Below, piece after piece: positions 19,354-30,669 of a stretch of DNA of 64,000 bases (position 1 is the stretch's first letter; each line of letters starts with the position of its first letter). The translations under genes and the position numbers were made by a program. Source of the DNA: Diaporthe sp. PMI_573 (taxonomy: Eukaryota; Ascomycota; Sordariomycetes; Diaporthales; Diaporthaceae); NCBI GenBank assembly GCA_021399435.1, contig JAJTUP010000044.1, positions 434,001-498,000 of the forward strand, in the 5' to 3' direction. Under the pieces are notes generated by a model, which searched no databases, was not told the DNA's origin, and saw only the letters and a program-made list of their open reading frames with translations.

Positions 19354-20466
19354 CTAGACCATTGATGCAACATCAATTTTTCGAAATCTTTCCTCGAGCT
19401 GCGCGTTGTCTTCCAACAGCTCTGCATTCTTCATTTCCAATTGTGCCACATACTCAGTAGCCATGATTAAAATCGTGGCCTTACTCAGAACAGTGAGTCT
19501 CGTGAGAGTCTTGGGTTGGCCAATCTCACACGCTTGCTTGGGCCCGTTCTCCTCCCCAATGATGTCAAGAGCCTTTTCGTGGTCAACAGTAGCGGCTTGT
19601 AGATTATCTTTCTTCTTCACGATGCGACGCATGGAAGGGACAGCGTCGCGGAGGGCAGTCATTTTGTGGTTGATCTTGACTCGGTACCGCTTCTCGGCCA
19701 TATTGTGTGTATTCTTAGATTGCACAGATTTCTTTGCAAATGGTGCCGGGGGGACGGACTTGGTTTTTCGGTTTGAGCGCGAATTGGCCTTTTGCTTTTT
19801 TGTCTGGCTTTGCGTCGGTTGTTGTTGTTGTTCTTTTTGTTCTTCTCTTTCCTGGTGTGAGCCAGTGCTGGTGACTGAGTTCCTGTCTAGACACAGGAAC
19901 TCATTTGATTGCTGCTTCTGGAGCTGAAACTGAGAACGAGTAATAGCATCATGGGTATGAAAAAGAGGCTGGTTGACGTTGTCACCCTCGCGGCCGAAAA
20001 TAACGGTATCGACCTCAAGACCGGCCGAACTGGTGGTAGGGCTGAGCTCAGGGTTCTGGGCACAGGAGGACAAAGGGTTGCCAAAGGGACCCCCAAGAAA
20101 AGGGTACAGTTCTGGAGAGGGGTTGGACATCTCGAAGAGAGAAGGCAAGTCGCAGTCGAAGGGATAGAGGACGGAAAGGGATGGCAAAAGGGGAGAAACT
20201 GATTCGGCATCGCAGTTGCCTTGGGTGTCAGAGAAGATGAGAGCGGAAAACTCGTGAGAGCTCTGAAAAGAACGTAGTATTGGTAAGCACAGTAACCAAC
20301 CGATAAGACTGAATAGATTGTAAGTGATACTGATGGGTAGTTTTACTTGTAGATTTAAGGAGGTAAAACCACCTCGCCTGAACAAGGAGGCACCCACAAT
20401 TGGAACAGTCGGTCGAGACATGCTGGACACATGGTTGTACTTGAAGGATTGCTCTTGTTGAGCCAT
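19354..20466 (-). CDS. SREBP-like bHLH transcription factor (gene 2)
   Basis: ATG at 20466 (MAQQEQSFKYNHVSSMSRP). The reading frame is open throughout, but an 84-bp intron is likely at 20346-20263: it begins GTAAAACT, ends TTCTTTTCAG, and its removal keeps the frame and deletes an odd hydrophobic segment. The middle is Gln/Ser-rich (EQQQQPTQSQTKKQK), followed by a basic patch. The bHLH starts HNMAEKRYRVKINHKMTALR, again with the SREBP-type tyrosine. The loop is about 40 residues with Lys and acidic residues, and helix 2 is LSKATILIMATEYVAQLEMK leading into a coiled coil (NAELLEDNAQLEERF). No membrane spans. It is a diverged relative of gene 1, same strand, 5.5 kb away. Confidence 0.78.
   Translation of the reverse strand: MAQQEQSFKYNHVSSMSRPTVPIVGASLFRRGGFTSLNLQVKLPISITYNLFSLIGWLLCLPILRSFQSSHEFSALIFSDTQGNCDAESVSPLLPSLSVLYPFDCDLPSLFEMSNPSPELYPFLGGPFGNPLSSCAQNPELSPTTSSAGLEVDTVIFGREGDNVNQPLFHTHDAITRSQFQLQKQQSNEFLCLDRNSVTSTGSHQEREEQKEQQQQPTQSQTKKQKANSRSNRKTKSVPPAPFAKKSVQSKNTHNMAEKRYRVKINHKMTALRDAVPSMRRIVKKKDNLQAATVDHEKALDIIGEENGPKQACEIGQPKTLTRLTVLSKATILIMATEYVAQLEMKNAELLEDNAQLEERFRKIDVASMV
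20263..20346 (-). other. probable 84-bp intron in bHLH gene 2
   Basis: GTAAAA donor at 20346, CTTAC-containing branch region and TTTTCAG acceptor at 20263. Length divisible by three, so unspliced RNA also stays in frame. Confidence 0.6.
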
Positions 20467-22561
20467 GGTGCTTGCTTAGAGGGACAAATATCGAGTATTC
20501 TGGAATCGAATTCAACAATGAACTAATTGGGAGGAGTCGGGTGGATCGAGGATGGAAGAAGCAGCGTTGATAGAGCGAGCCTGTTTGTAGAGGGAGTAGA
20601 TGTTGATCAACGATTGTTAAATGTCAATGTTGCAAGGGAAATATGATGTTGCTGAATTGAAGATTATGGCTCGAAACACGGTTTAAGCCCGAAACGAAAG
20701 AGGGAACAAAGGTTTTATGCCATCGGGTGCCAATAGTGCAGATAAGGTTTTCTGAAGTTGTGAGGGAGGGGTGATGCGCTAGATCGGTACGTATCACAAC
20801 TTTCCCCGCGCAGGTGTGCTACTAGCCTTGCCCTGTCACCAGTCTTGCTAAAAATCCTGGGATCTGTTGCTGCCTGTATGATGGGCCTATCTAGACCGTC
20901 ACATGCCCACGAAGCTACCGGGCGAAGGACCCCTCATGCCCTCTTTCCTCCATCTGTACGGATGTGCCAACTGTACTTTTCGTCCAATGCCTGGATAACG
21001 TGCCTGCCCCACCTGTCTTTGAAAGGCTAGACTGCGCTCTCGGACCCACTTCTTAATGTGATAGACTTGTAAGGTTTGGCGGAGCGAAGCTGCACGGTCT
21101 GCTTGTGTGCAACCCTTTTTAAGGGCCCCTGTCGTCATTCAAGGGTCTTTTCTATCTAGCTCGGTTCCAGGGCCATCCAGATCGGACTCGTGGTGGGTAT
21201 CGAAATAAGAAACAACTCCAGCTCGATGCAGTTCCACAAGCATTGGGCAAAAAGAGTATCAGTGAGATTGGCTGGACGCAGCTCCGCGGTTGAGGGTGGC
21301 CTATCAATTCCTAATGAACCCCTCATCTTCCTCTCATAGCCTCTCGCAATGCAGTGTATACTACCGGGCCAAGGGTCCCTGTCCTCTAGCAACCGGAAGT
21401 TTCCACCCATCACCATCCGAACCTAATACGAGGGCCAGTCCGTCGTCGTCGAACCAATCAACAGCCACATAGGGTTTCCGGTGTGCGTTAATCTCTTTCG
21501 CTGCCGTTTGCCCCCTTCGGACCTTACCCCGGCATGGCTAAAACATTGAGGAAGCCTCCCTGAACTGTGAACGAGCCGCACCACTCCCTTCCTTATACTG
21601 ATACCGGTATATCACATCCGAGGACCTGGCTTGGGCAGCCTTTTTGGCTGGGTTGAGAGGCCCAGGCCCTCGCAGCGTCTTTGATCAAGACATGGCCACG
21701 CGCCGCAATCGATGGGACGTGAGCTAGACTCGGACAAAACCGCGCGGCGTGAACTTCCTTCAGTCACCCCATGGCTATGCAATCAGGTAGTACAGGCCAC
21801 TCACCCTCCCTGCTGGAGTTGAGAGTGACCATCGCTTTTTGTTGACGGCAAGACAATATTGCTTGGGTGACGGAACCTGAGAAGGCGGGTTTTCTGTCAT
21901 TGAGAGCCCGTCTCTCCCTGCAACTCGGTCCTTCACGACTACCGTCTACGTGGCCTTTCCAACGAATCCGGGAAGACCAGAGGATCTGCCATGTACCATG
22001 TAAGATTTAAACGTCATTCCTGTCTTTATCTGCTCGTGTCTGTCTCGTTGGACGGGCCTGTGTATGCCTGTGGCGGCTTCTGCATCCCCGCATCTGGTTC
22101 CATCCAAGTCGGGTTGCAGCTGTGGGAAATGTCAGATAAGCCAGCTACAACCATGTACAAGGCCATTGCAGCCTTTGGAAATACTCAGCAAGCATCCCAA
22201 ACACTCAAAGTACACCTGATTCTCAAAGGCCGGACATCATCCTATGTCCGAATAGTTTCAGCTCACTGGCTCTTGGTTGGTCTCTACCTGCTACTAGCCA
22301 CGCAATCAAACCCTGGGTTGACCAGCATCGTCGACCGAGTGGAAAGGCCTTTTCTCCGAGGCTAAATATATACATCGTGGGGCTAGAAGATCGAGCCCTT
22401 GGGAAAACTACGCTACCCTAAGATCCGTCCAGAAATCGGTCAGACGACGCTATAATATCTGTCACGTCCACTTCCTCCTGCCGAACGACGTCCTCTCAGT
22501 ACGTCACCAGTTGATTGATAAAGCCCTTGCAATTAGCATCCTGACTGTTGTCTTATAGACC
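20467..22561. other. intergenic; promoters of bHLH 2 and of the Zn2Cys6 gene
   Basis: Divergent upstream region. A TAAATATATAC stretch near 22363 may be the TATA element for the plus-strand gene at 22562. Open frames inside (for example 21991-22365) show no domain. Confidence 0.4.
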
Positions 22562-23356
22562 ATGACAAGTAGGGTCCCATTGGCACCGTTGCCAAAGACC
22601 CCGAGCTCTCGAAAATCGAGGGTCTGCACGCGGGCGGCGTGCGAAGCGTGTCGAGAGAAAGAAACAAGGTATGTCGGCAGGCGAGTTTCTTCCGGCCTTA
22701 TAAAAACCCAGTCTACAGACATAATTGATCTCGTGGAAGAGTAATATTTAACAATCACTCTGCAGTGCAATGGCGAAAAACCATGCTCACGATGCAGGTA
22801 TCGCAACGAGCGGTGCGAGTACCTCACTCGATCCCACCAGACAAAGCATAGCCTGCAAGCCGAGCTTGAACAGATGAAGGGTGCTCAGCACCGAAGCGAT
22901 ACCATACTCGGAGCTCTAGCGGAATTGGGCCAGGCCCACGATGTCTTTCGTCGTCTGTGGGGTGGCGAGACGTTCGAAACGATATACGAGAGCTTCGACA
23001 GCCACAGACTAGTATCTCCAGCTCCCGGTCAAACACCCGAGGCCTGGAGTCAATCTGGGTCCGTCGAGGCGGAGAAGGCATCTTGGACCTCATCTCAGAC
23101 ATTCCTCTGCTTCCCGCCAATCCCGGACTGCTCCTACTCGCACGGGTCAGAAGCCAGTCACATTCGAGGCGCTATCAACCAGCATGCAGTTCCGGCCAAC
23201 ACGAAAGAAGAGTCAGCTGGACCATCAACGCATTTTAACGCTTCCATGTTCAACAATATGGCTCTCCCGGACAGCATGAGTGAGTACGGTGCCATGAAAA
23301 ACGATACAGCTATAATGCCACATGGTGAATTCATGGATCGCAACACTTGGATGTGA
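22562..23356 (+). pseudogene. Zn2Cys6 fungal transcription factor, splice phase broken
   Basis: Exon 1 from ATG 22562 (MTSRVPLAPLPKTPSSRKSR) holds the first half of a Zn(II)2Cys6 cluster, ACEACREKETR; exon 2 from 22766 continues CNGEKPCSRCRYRNERCEYL. Together this is C-x2-C-x6-C-x5-C-x2-C-x6-C, the binuclear cluster that binds CGG-type DNA sites. A coiled linker (HSLQAELEQMK) and a regulatory stretch to NTWM at 23356 follow. The intron (22669-22765: GTATGT donor, TTAAC branch, CTGCAG acceptor) leaves two bases of a codon in exon 1 but starts exon 2 on a full codon, so one base is missing. Either the gene is dead, or a weak donor (GTCGGC at 22673) is used, giving seven residues in place of six. 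Confidence 0.65.
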
Positions 23357-23359
23357 CCT

Positions 23360-24124
23360 TGATGCTCAATACACCGATCAACCCTATACCGCCGACGCGA
23401 CGCCGCCGTAAACTTTTACCCCTGGCAGCCAGGCATTCCTACCCCTACGTTACCAACCAACGAAGACGTTCCTTCAGTCACGGACCACAGTGGCTGGCCG
23501 TGTCCTCAGTTCATGGTGCCTCATCTCCCGAGCCCATGGCACGCTAGTTTCTTGCAACCTTCCACGCCCTCCTCCCCGAGGAAGGACTCTTTTTTGACGT
23601 CTCCTCCCTCATCAAGCGATAAGCCGCGCAGCAGCCATGGCTCAAATGTCGCCAGTACCAGCGAAAGCCAATCCCCGACGCCGCCGCCCGCGAAGAGGCG
23701 TAAGTACGACGACACCAGCGACCACCACGCCTCCTAAGCCACCCCGGGCGCCGGCACCGGCGCCAGCACCGAAACCAAGACCACTTATGACGAGGATATG
23801 ACCCAGACCAAGTCCCCGGACGGAGAGACGCTGCCACACGACCGCGAGAGCCACAGAAGGGCCTCGGCTCGCAGCTGGCAGAAGCAGAAGCAGAAGAGCG
23901 CCGAACTCGAGGCGACGATGCATGTCGCCGAGAACCGCAACCACAGGCTCCAACGGGAGAACGAGGAGATCGCGAGCCAGGTAATGGAAGCCAAGAACTC
24001 GCTCATAGAACACGCCCAGTGCAACCATCAGGCCATCAACGCCTGGCTGCGCTGCCATGCGGCCGATTATGTACTCAACAAAGGCGCTGCGGCAGACAGG
24101 GAACGAACGGAACGACCGGGTTGA
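23360..24124 (+). pseudogene. bZIP transcription factor coding region with in-frame stops
   Basis: In the same frame as the Zn2Cys6 exon, and separated from it only by two stops (23357-23364). It reads NFYPWQPGIPTPTLPTNEDV, a Ser/Pro-rich stretch (STSESQSPTPPPAKRRKYDD), an in-frame TAA at 23736-23738, then DGETLPHDRESHRRASARSW with KQKQKSAELEATMHVAENRN and a heptad leucine/coiled-coil (HRLQRENEEIASQVMEAKNS), a bZIP of the fungal ATF/CREB-like kind whose basic region is degenerate (HRRASARSWQ in place of NRxAAxRC/SR). The tail is ...NHQAINAWLRCHAADYV, and the frame ends at 24124. Stops and the altered basic region make it a probable pseudogene. Confidence 0.55.
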
Positions 24125-24449
24125 TGGAGGGGAGGCGTGGCCGCGTCAACATAGTCAGTGGGATGTGAATGCACACCCTGTGTGTGCATGATACCACGAC
24201 GGTATCATTCTGGAGTATGTCCCGTCATCTAAGGGGGCACATACAACTGTGAAAAACTTCTTGGAAGAGGGACACGAGTTATATGGACTCTTCAATCAGG
24301 AGAAGGTGGCGTAGGAAGGATATCGCGGCTCGCGGGGTGCGTGGCCTTTTGCAGTCTCCAAGAGAGGCGTTCAAAGTTGACGATTCATCCACCACATAGG
24401 ACAGGAAACGGAGTCTTTTATAGCTTAATTTATACTCAAAAGACTCCAG
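24125..24449. other. no gene supported
   Basis: Short link between the bZIP region and the pogo remnant, without recognisable coding content. Confidence 0.4.
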
Positions 24450-24881
24450 TCACGATGCCAATCGCGCCAGTGTGGATATTTAACATAGATGAGACTGGTA
24501 TCCCCGAGGGCAAGGAGGCTAATAGGCTGGTGCTGGGCATAGCGGAGACAAAGGCTGTACAGAAAAAGCAGCCTGGATCTAGGGCGTAGGTGTCTACTAT
24601 TAAGTGTATCTCAGCTACAGGCATTTCAATCCTTCTCCTTGTTGTATATGAGGGTAAGACGGTCCAGCAGCAACAGCAGCAATAGTTTCTCTTAGATCGT
24701 AGCCTACATAATAGCTAGCAATTCAAAGCAATAGAGAATAGCTAGACAACAGATGCAACAGCTGTTGAATGACTGGAGAACGTCTTCATCCCCTCAGACT
24801 GCCCCTGGCCAGCCTGATCAGGCCAGACTGCTTATCCTTGATGGGCCCATACAACATCCGACTTTATATAGCTATGTTATC
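24450..24881 (+). pseudogene. pogo/Fot1-like transposase remnant
   Basis: Decayed DDE transposase. FNIDETGIPEGKEANRLVLG carries the first catalytic aspartate (xxDETG), STIKCISATGISILLLVVYE is the next strand, and RLLILDGPIQHPTL corresponds to the second aspartate motif (LILDGHxSH, here altered). Stops occur between the blocks, and a CAG-rich stretch lies near 24665. The sequence is cut at 24881, where a hAT element begins; no continuation is seen beyond the far end of that hAT. Confidence 0.65.
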
Positions 24882-27349
24882 CAGGGTTCCGATCAACTCC
24901 ATCAACTCCACGAATTGCGTATATGGAGTGGAGGTGTAGGTCCACCAATCCGAGCGCGTGGAGTGTAGTAAATTGATCAATATAAGGGTCAAATGGAGTG
25001 TATGTACACCGTGGACATAGCGACGCTATTCTAGAATAGGAAAAGGATGAAGGCTGAAATTGTATGGTCTTAGTATCACGACTTCGTTTTCTGGAGGTTG
25101 ATACAACTCCACCAATTACAACTGCAGCCCTTATTCAGCCACGCAACCACGCACTGCTTTTATCGTGAACCTCGCCGTCGCCCTTCTCGTCGCCGTCGCC
25201 CGCGGTGACGAGTTGTGAACGTTCCTTTTCTTCGCATACGGGTAAAAACAACGGGTCCAGCTCGTCGATCAGCCCTGCCCTCAGCCAACTCCGCAATACT
25301 TGGGCCATCGAGATGGTACGCGCGTCCAGTCTGTTTCTGCATGGCGTCACCATACGCCCTGCCCCAGAAAAGAGACGCTCACACTCCGCTGACATCGACT
25401 GTATCGTAAGAAAATCGAGAGCCATTCGGGAGAGGCGCGGATATCGGAGTCTCTTCTCGTGCCAGTATGCAATCGGATCGGTGACCATACGGTCCGTCTT
25501 TTCTCTCGTCTGTTGCCACACTTCGTATTCGTCGTCAAACTCGAAGGCGTTATTGTCATCGCTGGAGTCTCGTGATATAGGTCGCTCTCTGCCGCTCTCA
25601 CTGAATTCCTGGAAGCTGTTGAGATAGGGCCGCTGTCTCTTCGGAGGCGGCTCTTCGAAAGAGTCTCTCTCCGGCGCCGCCGGCGCCAACTCATCTTCGT
25701 GGTCACGATACTCACAATCCCACACTTCCTGAACCTTCCTCTTGGCATTGTTCACCCAACTGGGCCGGGACTTCCACTGCTTCTCGAACCACCTCCAACG
25801 GAAAGCTGGATGGAGCGCCAGCGCAGTGTAATATATAGGAGTCTCATCCAACATATTGTAATAACTATCCAGCTTCATCCACGCGTTATTGATGCCGACC
25901 TTGAAGTGTTCCGGGTCAGGAAAACTCTCCGCCGTGATCTTCCCATCCTCCAACTTGTTCAACAGGAACTCGAACCCCTGGATCACATCCCATACGTTAC
26001 CGTACGAGCCGGTGAAGCCGCACTTTCTCTTTCTCGCGATGCCGTCACCTTCCAGGACTTTAATCGCGTCCTCATAGAATTTCAGGAAGGTGTGGATGTG
26101 CTGGAGCGCCTCCCAGTCTCGGCTGGTAAGGAGGTTCTCGGCCTGGCAAATTCGCGGCAACGTAGCCGACTTCTTGAGTTGATGCGTGCGCTTCGAAATA
26201 TTCTCCTCCGTGAATTGCGCCTTGTATTTGATGACGAGGATATCAAGACAATCGCGGAGATCTAAGGCGCGCCGGATCATATAGAGTTGGGAGAGCCACC
26301 GCGTACCGTTGTCGACCACCACCGAGAGAGGCTTCCGATTGCGACCTTGAAGCGTTGGAGATGTTACAATATCAGCTAGTTGAATATCCCGAAGAAGGTT
26401 CGTCAGCCTGTCGCTTCTGTGGATATCAACTACAATATTATGTAACTTGCCAACAGGACCCCGTCGTCTCCATAGATCCCACTCCGCCTGAGATAGTGGC
26501 AACTGCTGGCTGTTGACTGTTGCGCTCAGAATGTATTTGCTTCTGGGACTTCGTCTTGCCTTCGGGCGCTCGAATACGATGGCTTTCAAATAGGTGATCC
26601 ATGGCGTTTTGCAGTTCTTTCCAGGCTATACTCCTCGGCTTGGGGTTATTCTGTATAATACACTGGTGACAGACCCAGATGCGCTTTTTCATGTTCTGGA
26701 TATCGTACCCGTAGTCCCACGCCCAAGAGAGGGTATCCTTAACCTTCTCCGTCCAGATATACCCGTGGAAATGGCGGAATAGGCGTTCGTGATAGATGGC
26801 CTCGTCAGGAGACTTCGCGGGCCCAGATATCGTTGAAGAAAGGGGCGGCACAGGAGATTCGAAGATATCGGTGGACGCAGAAGGCGACGGCGACGGAGGT
26901 AATAATTCGGAGGCGGAGAAGACATCGGAAGTCACGATAGTCTCATTCGGGGAGTCGCAAACGGCCATTTCGAAAGGTTGATATAATGGACTTGTGGGAG
27001 ATATGGTGTGGTGTGCGGAAAAGTTGTATGCGGGCAAGATTTCAAGGCGCTTTTTGGAAGCCACGCGTCTCTGATATTCGTTAATAGTGGGGATGTGGCA
27101 GTGGTAGGGTCCAACCCCCTCCAAAACACCAAAATATGGCCCAACGTCAACCTTTCGGAAGGCTGGGAATAGCCTCACTTCTGGGCAAAAACTCGACCCT
27201 AGATACACCTAGATACATCAATTACATCAATGGAGGTCTGAAATTGAGTGTATTGACGTGTAAAATTGTTCCAGTGGAGTGTACGTGGATGTACGTGTAG
27301 CGTACACCTACATCAATAAGTGTATCTGGTGTAATGGATCGGGACCCTG
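24882..27349 (-). mobile_element. hAT transposon copy C, internally deleted
   Basis: Left terminus CAGGGTTCCGATCAACTCCA at 24882, right terminus (reverse complement) CAGGGTCCCGATCCATTACA at 27349: terminal inverted repeats differing at one position in the first 13. Subterminal GTGGAGTG and GTACA-type motifs occur at both ends. The flanks ATGTTATC and CACGATAG do not match, so no target duplication remains. The element lies across a pogo remnant. It carries a two-frame transposase with an internal deletion and is probably non-autonomous. Confidence 0.75.
25135..26968 (-). pseudogene. hAT transposase with deleted centre (copy C)
   Basis: The probable start is ATG 26968 (MAVCDSPNETIVTSDVFSAS), then a Ser/Pro-rich region and a BED-like finger (RIWVCHQCIIQNN ... 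HLFESHRIRAPEGK). Near 26530 the frame changes and the sequence jumps to LSQAEWDLWRRRGPVGKLHN. By comparison with copy B, the part with the first catalytic strand and the FTLDNA motif (about 250 codons) has been deleted. The rest, 26500-25135, is a clean C-terminal half: NGTRWLSQLYMIRRA, FTGSYGNVWDVIQGFEFLLN, YYTALALHPAFRWRWFE and FLTIQSMSAECERLFSGAGR, ending at 25135. Without the catalytic aspartates it cannot transpose itself. Confidence 0.75.
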
Positions 27350-29009
27350 CACGATAGAGGGGCTGGCAAGACTGTCCCCTGCAGTTGGAGTCCAATCTCT
27401 AGCTTTTCATTAGAAGTATGATCCATGGGAGATGATGACCGAGAACGCATTCGAAACAGATATAAATACAGTCATACATTGGCTGGAGCAGGCTCGAGAT
27501 GCTAAACACTGAGTAATTTGATCATTCCTGCGCAGGGTCCACAACCATCAAAATAACAATTATACGCGCACTCAAGTACTATAATCGGGCAACTCAGACG
27601 ATGTCCGATTAATGTATGTTGAGGCGGGATGCTGTGACAAGAGATTAAGATTGCGGTGATAGAATCAAAAGATATTGGTCATCGCAGGTATCCTAATTTT
27701 GCTCGAAATAAACATTGGGCGACTATTTCTTTCCGACAGTCTGCAGTTTTATGCTAGTTAGACCGTCGCCTAGCTCCCCTACCGCATGTTACAGCGCCCC
27801 CCTACACTCAGTCGCGAGGGAACATGGTCTTACTGTCTTCGTCTGTCACAATGATATCCTTGACGGGATCACTCTTAGCACCGAGGGGCGTATAGTCACA
27901 ATTAGTCGGCAGGAAGAGTTCCGGATTCCATTCGAAGCCCTGGCTGGTGTTGAGGTAGCAGATCTGTTGGAAAAAATAAGGTCAGTCTACGTTGCGCGGA
28001 ATTCATGCCCTTTTTACAAATGTTGCTTACAAGTTCGGATGAGCCTTCGTTTCTGACGCCGATAGTTGTGGATCTGGACTCCGAGAGAGCGGGACCTAAG
28101 GGTGAATACATCTCAGTATCAAACATTATTTTCATGCGACGTGACTAAGGGCTACAGGAAGACTGGATAACCTGTGCCAGCAAGCGGACGATCAGTTCAG
28201 AAAGAGCGAGGTACTAAGATTTGCAACGTACTGAGGAGGTTGGGGCGACGCTCGTGCACCTTGTTTTGTTTCTGGGCCGATTTGGAGTCCTTGATGGGCG
28301 CGGACGGGTCCTTATGCTGTACTTTCGCCTCAGATTGAGTCTGGACGGAGGACATGGTTTGTGGTTTTAACGGCAAGTGTCGGCGCGAGGTCGAATTACA
28401 CAGTAGTTACCGGTGTGGTGTTGAGAAAGTTGCATATTGTTATATTAAAAGGAACAAGATTGATGCGTTCATTTATACAGAGGTGCAAAACGAGAAGGAG
28501 CGCACCCTCATGGCATACTCGAACCCAACTGGCAGCACTGAGTCTTCCGATCGAAATGACGAACATGCATGTCAGCAAAGCCAGGAGCCCCCCCATCTGG
28601 CCAGCAGAAATTTCTCTCGCATGGTTTTCCCAGCGTATTCTGGGACTAGCACAGAGACGACAAATGTGGTTGCCCGATTAGTTGGAGAGTCTTGGCAATG
28701 AACCTGATAAACATGTGAAATTGTGATGTCACTAGAACTTGCTACCTAATTCAAAACAAGCTAGACAGATGTTCGCATATACGAGCCTTGTTGCCGGTCT
28801 CTTGAATTTGATACCGTATTAACTTGGAAAATTGAGAATTGCGCTAGCAGACCCCCCGGCCCTTTCTAACGGCAACAGGCCTAAGGTGCCACCAAAACCA
28901 GTCTAACGCCTCGCCAAGGCTGCGCTACTCTATCCCCATGTATTTCCGAGCCCAGAACTGACTTTTGAAGCTATTCGAACTCCCTACTGCACAATGGCGA
29001 CAACATACA
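27350..29009. other. no gene firmly supported
   Basis: A plus-strand frame (27715-28056) includes HGLTVFVCHNDILDGITLST and a minus-strand frame from ATG 28358 reads MSSVQTQSEAKVQHKDPSAP up to a GTACGT donor-like site near 28233. Neither matches a family I know, and neither connects to further exons convincingly. Confidence 0.3.
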
Positions 29010-29690
29010 ATGCCTCCTCTGACTGAGCTTTCAGTCAATTCGATACGGCAGCCCGGGAAGAAGCCACTTTCACTGGAGAAGCGAAAACCGCCTCCTTTTA
29101 AGCCAATCCAGCGCATCGAGCGTTCTTACTCTCAAAAGAAGCGCTTAGAAGTGCTCCTTTTTCTTCAGCATTACCGGATACCCATTGACGCTGACTGGAA
29201 GCCTCACGTACGTCAGCGCGAAGGCTATATAGCAACCGACGGTTATCGCCAGCCAACTTATGAGGAGGCATATGCCCACTTTAAGATCCCTTTTAAGACG
29301 ATTTCGCGCTGGTGGAGTAACCGGACGACAATTCTAGCCAACGATGCACAGGCAGACCGGTCTTATACTCCTCGTTGGCCAGTTCTAGAGGAGCGGCTAT
29401 ATGGGTTGTTCCAGGAGGCACGCCAGGCGAATAAGACAACAACTGTTGCCTGGTTTCGCCGCAACTCTAAGCAGATCTGGAAGGAGATCCATCCTGACGC
29501 TGAGAAGGTCTTCGTCTTCTCCAATGGCTGGTTTGCTAACTTCAAGCGCCGTTATAATATAACACGCCGGCGAGTTACGAAGAAAGCTACGAAGTTACCT
29601 CAGGAGTACGTCCCTGTCGTCAATCAGTTCCTTCAGTTCGTCAAGCGCAACTCCCAGCGGAGGACTCCCTTACAGCCTACAATATCGAGG
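29010..29690 (+). pseudogene. pogo-like transposase, N-terminal DNA-binding part
   Basis: Starts at ATG 29010 (MPPLTELSVNSIRQPGKKPL). It contains the two helix-turn-helix modules of the pogo/CENP-B type: QKKRLEVLLFLQHYRIP with YEEAYAHFKIPFKTISRWWS, then WPVLEERLYGLFQEARQANK and FSNGWFANFKRRYNITRRRV. The sequence follows the family through LPQEYVPVVNQFLQFVKRNS and is then cut near 29690, where 2-isopropylmalate synthase code begins on the other strand. The DDE catalytic domain is absent. Confidence 0.7.
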
Positions 29691-30663
29691 GTTCTCGCGA
29701 AGGAAGTAGGTCGTCTCGAAAAGTTCGGTGATTTCCTCGGGTAGAAGCTCACGGCCGAGACCATCGGCTTGCTTTTGAACAATACTGGAAAACGAAACCT
29801 GCAGACCGCGAGGGATATCCAAGTGAAGCTTGCGTGGGATGATCCAGGCAGCGCCGCCCTTACCGCTCTGAGAGTTAACACGAATGATAGCCTCGTAGGT
29901 GCGGCCAATGTCCTCTGGGTCCAGTGGTAGATATGGTATTTCACAGTGGTCCTCGTGTGTCTTGGCCTTGCGCTGACGGTTTTGCATCCCCTTTGATATG
30001 GCATCTTGATGACTGTCGGAGAAGGCACACACCACCAGGGAGCCGGCATATGGAGCGCGAGGATGGATGGGGATCTTGTTACAATTCTCGACCACGTCAA
30101 TGATGTGATTCAGGTCTGAAAAGTCCAAGCCACAGGGAATTCCTTGGGTATACAGGTTCAGGGCCAAGGTAACCAGGTCGACGTTGCCGGTACGCTCGCC
30201 GTTTCCAAAGAGACATCCTTCCACACGGTCAGCACCGGCCATCTGAGCCAACTCAGCCGCTGCTGCCGCGGTACCCCTATCGTTGTGGTTGTGCACGCTG
30301 ACGCAGACCTTTTCACGCTCAAAGATATTCCTACAGAAGAATTCAACCTGATCGAACACGTTACAGGACGCGTTCTCAACCGTAGCGGTCAGGTTCACGA
30401 TCATAGGTGTCTCAACTGTAGGCCCCCAGGCCTCCTTAATAGCGTCACAGATCTTGACGGCAAACTCAGGCGAGGTATCAGAGAAGCACTCAGGGCTAAA
30501 CTCAAACTGCCAGTTCGTGCCTGATTGGGAGGGGTCGTCTTTCGTCATGGACCTGACGACCTTGGCACAACGCACGATGAGCTCAAGAGTGTCCTCTTCG
30601 GAGTAGTTAAAGACGATTCTCCGGAAACACTCGCTGAGCACAGAGGCATTGTTGATATTTTAA
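29690..30663 (-). pseudogene. 2-isopropylmalate synthase, internal fragment
   Basis: The family condenses 2-oxoisovalerate with acetyl-CoA in leucine synthesis. Visible: VLSECFRRIVFNYSEEDTLE, LVRCAKVV-like catalytic-barrel segments, EFSPECFSDTSPEF, HNHNDRGTAAAAAELAQMAG (metal-binding HxHND), RVEGCLFGNGERTGNVDLVT, and IRVNSQSGKGGAAWI at the linker. It lacks about 150 N-terminal residues (the frame is closed by a stop at 30663-30665) and the C-terminal leucine-binding regulatory domain, which stops at FETTYFLREN where a pogo fragment begins. Its core residues are intact, so it was truncated recently. It is probably a duplicated copy of a LEU4-type gene, not the functional gene. Confidence 0.75.
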
Positions 30664-30669
30664 GGCATA

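Noticed and set aside
29690..30663. Functional leucine-synthesis or metabolite-cluster gene
   Set aside because: Both ends are missing and no biosynthetic neighbours exist, so it is a fragment.
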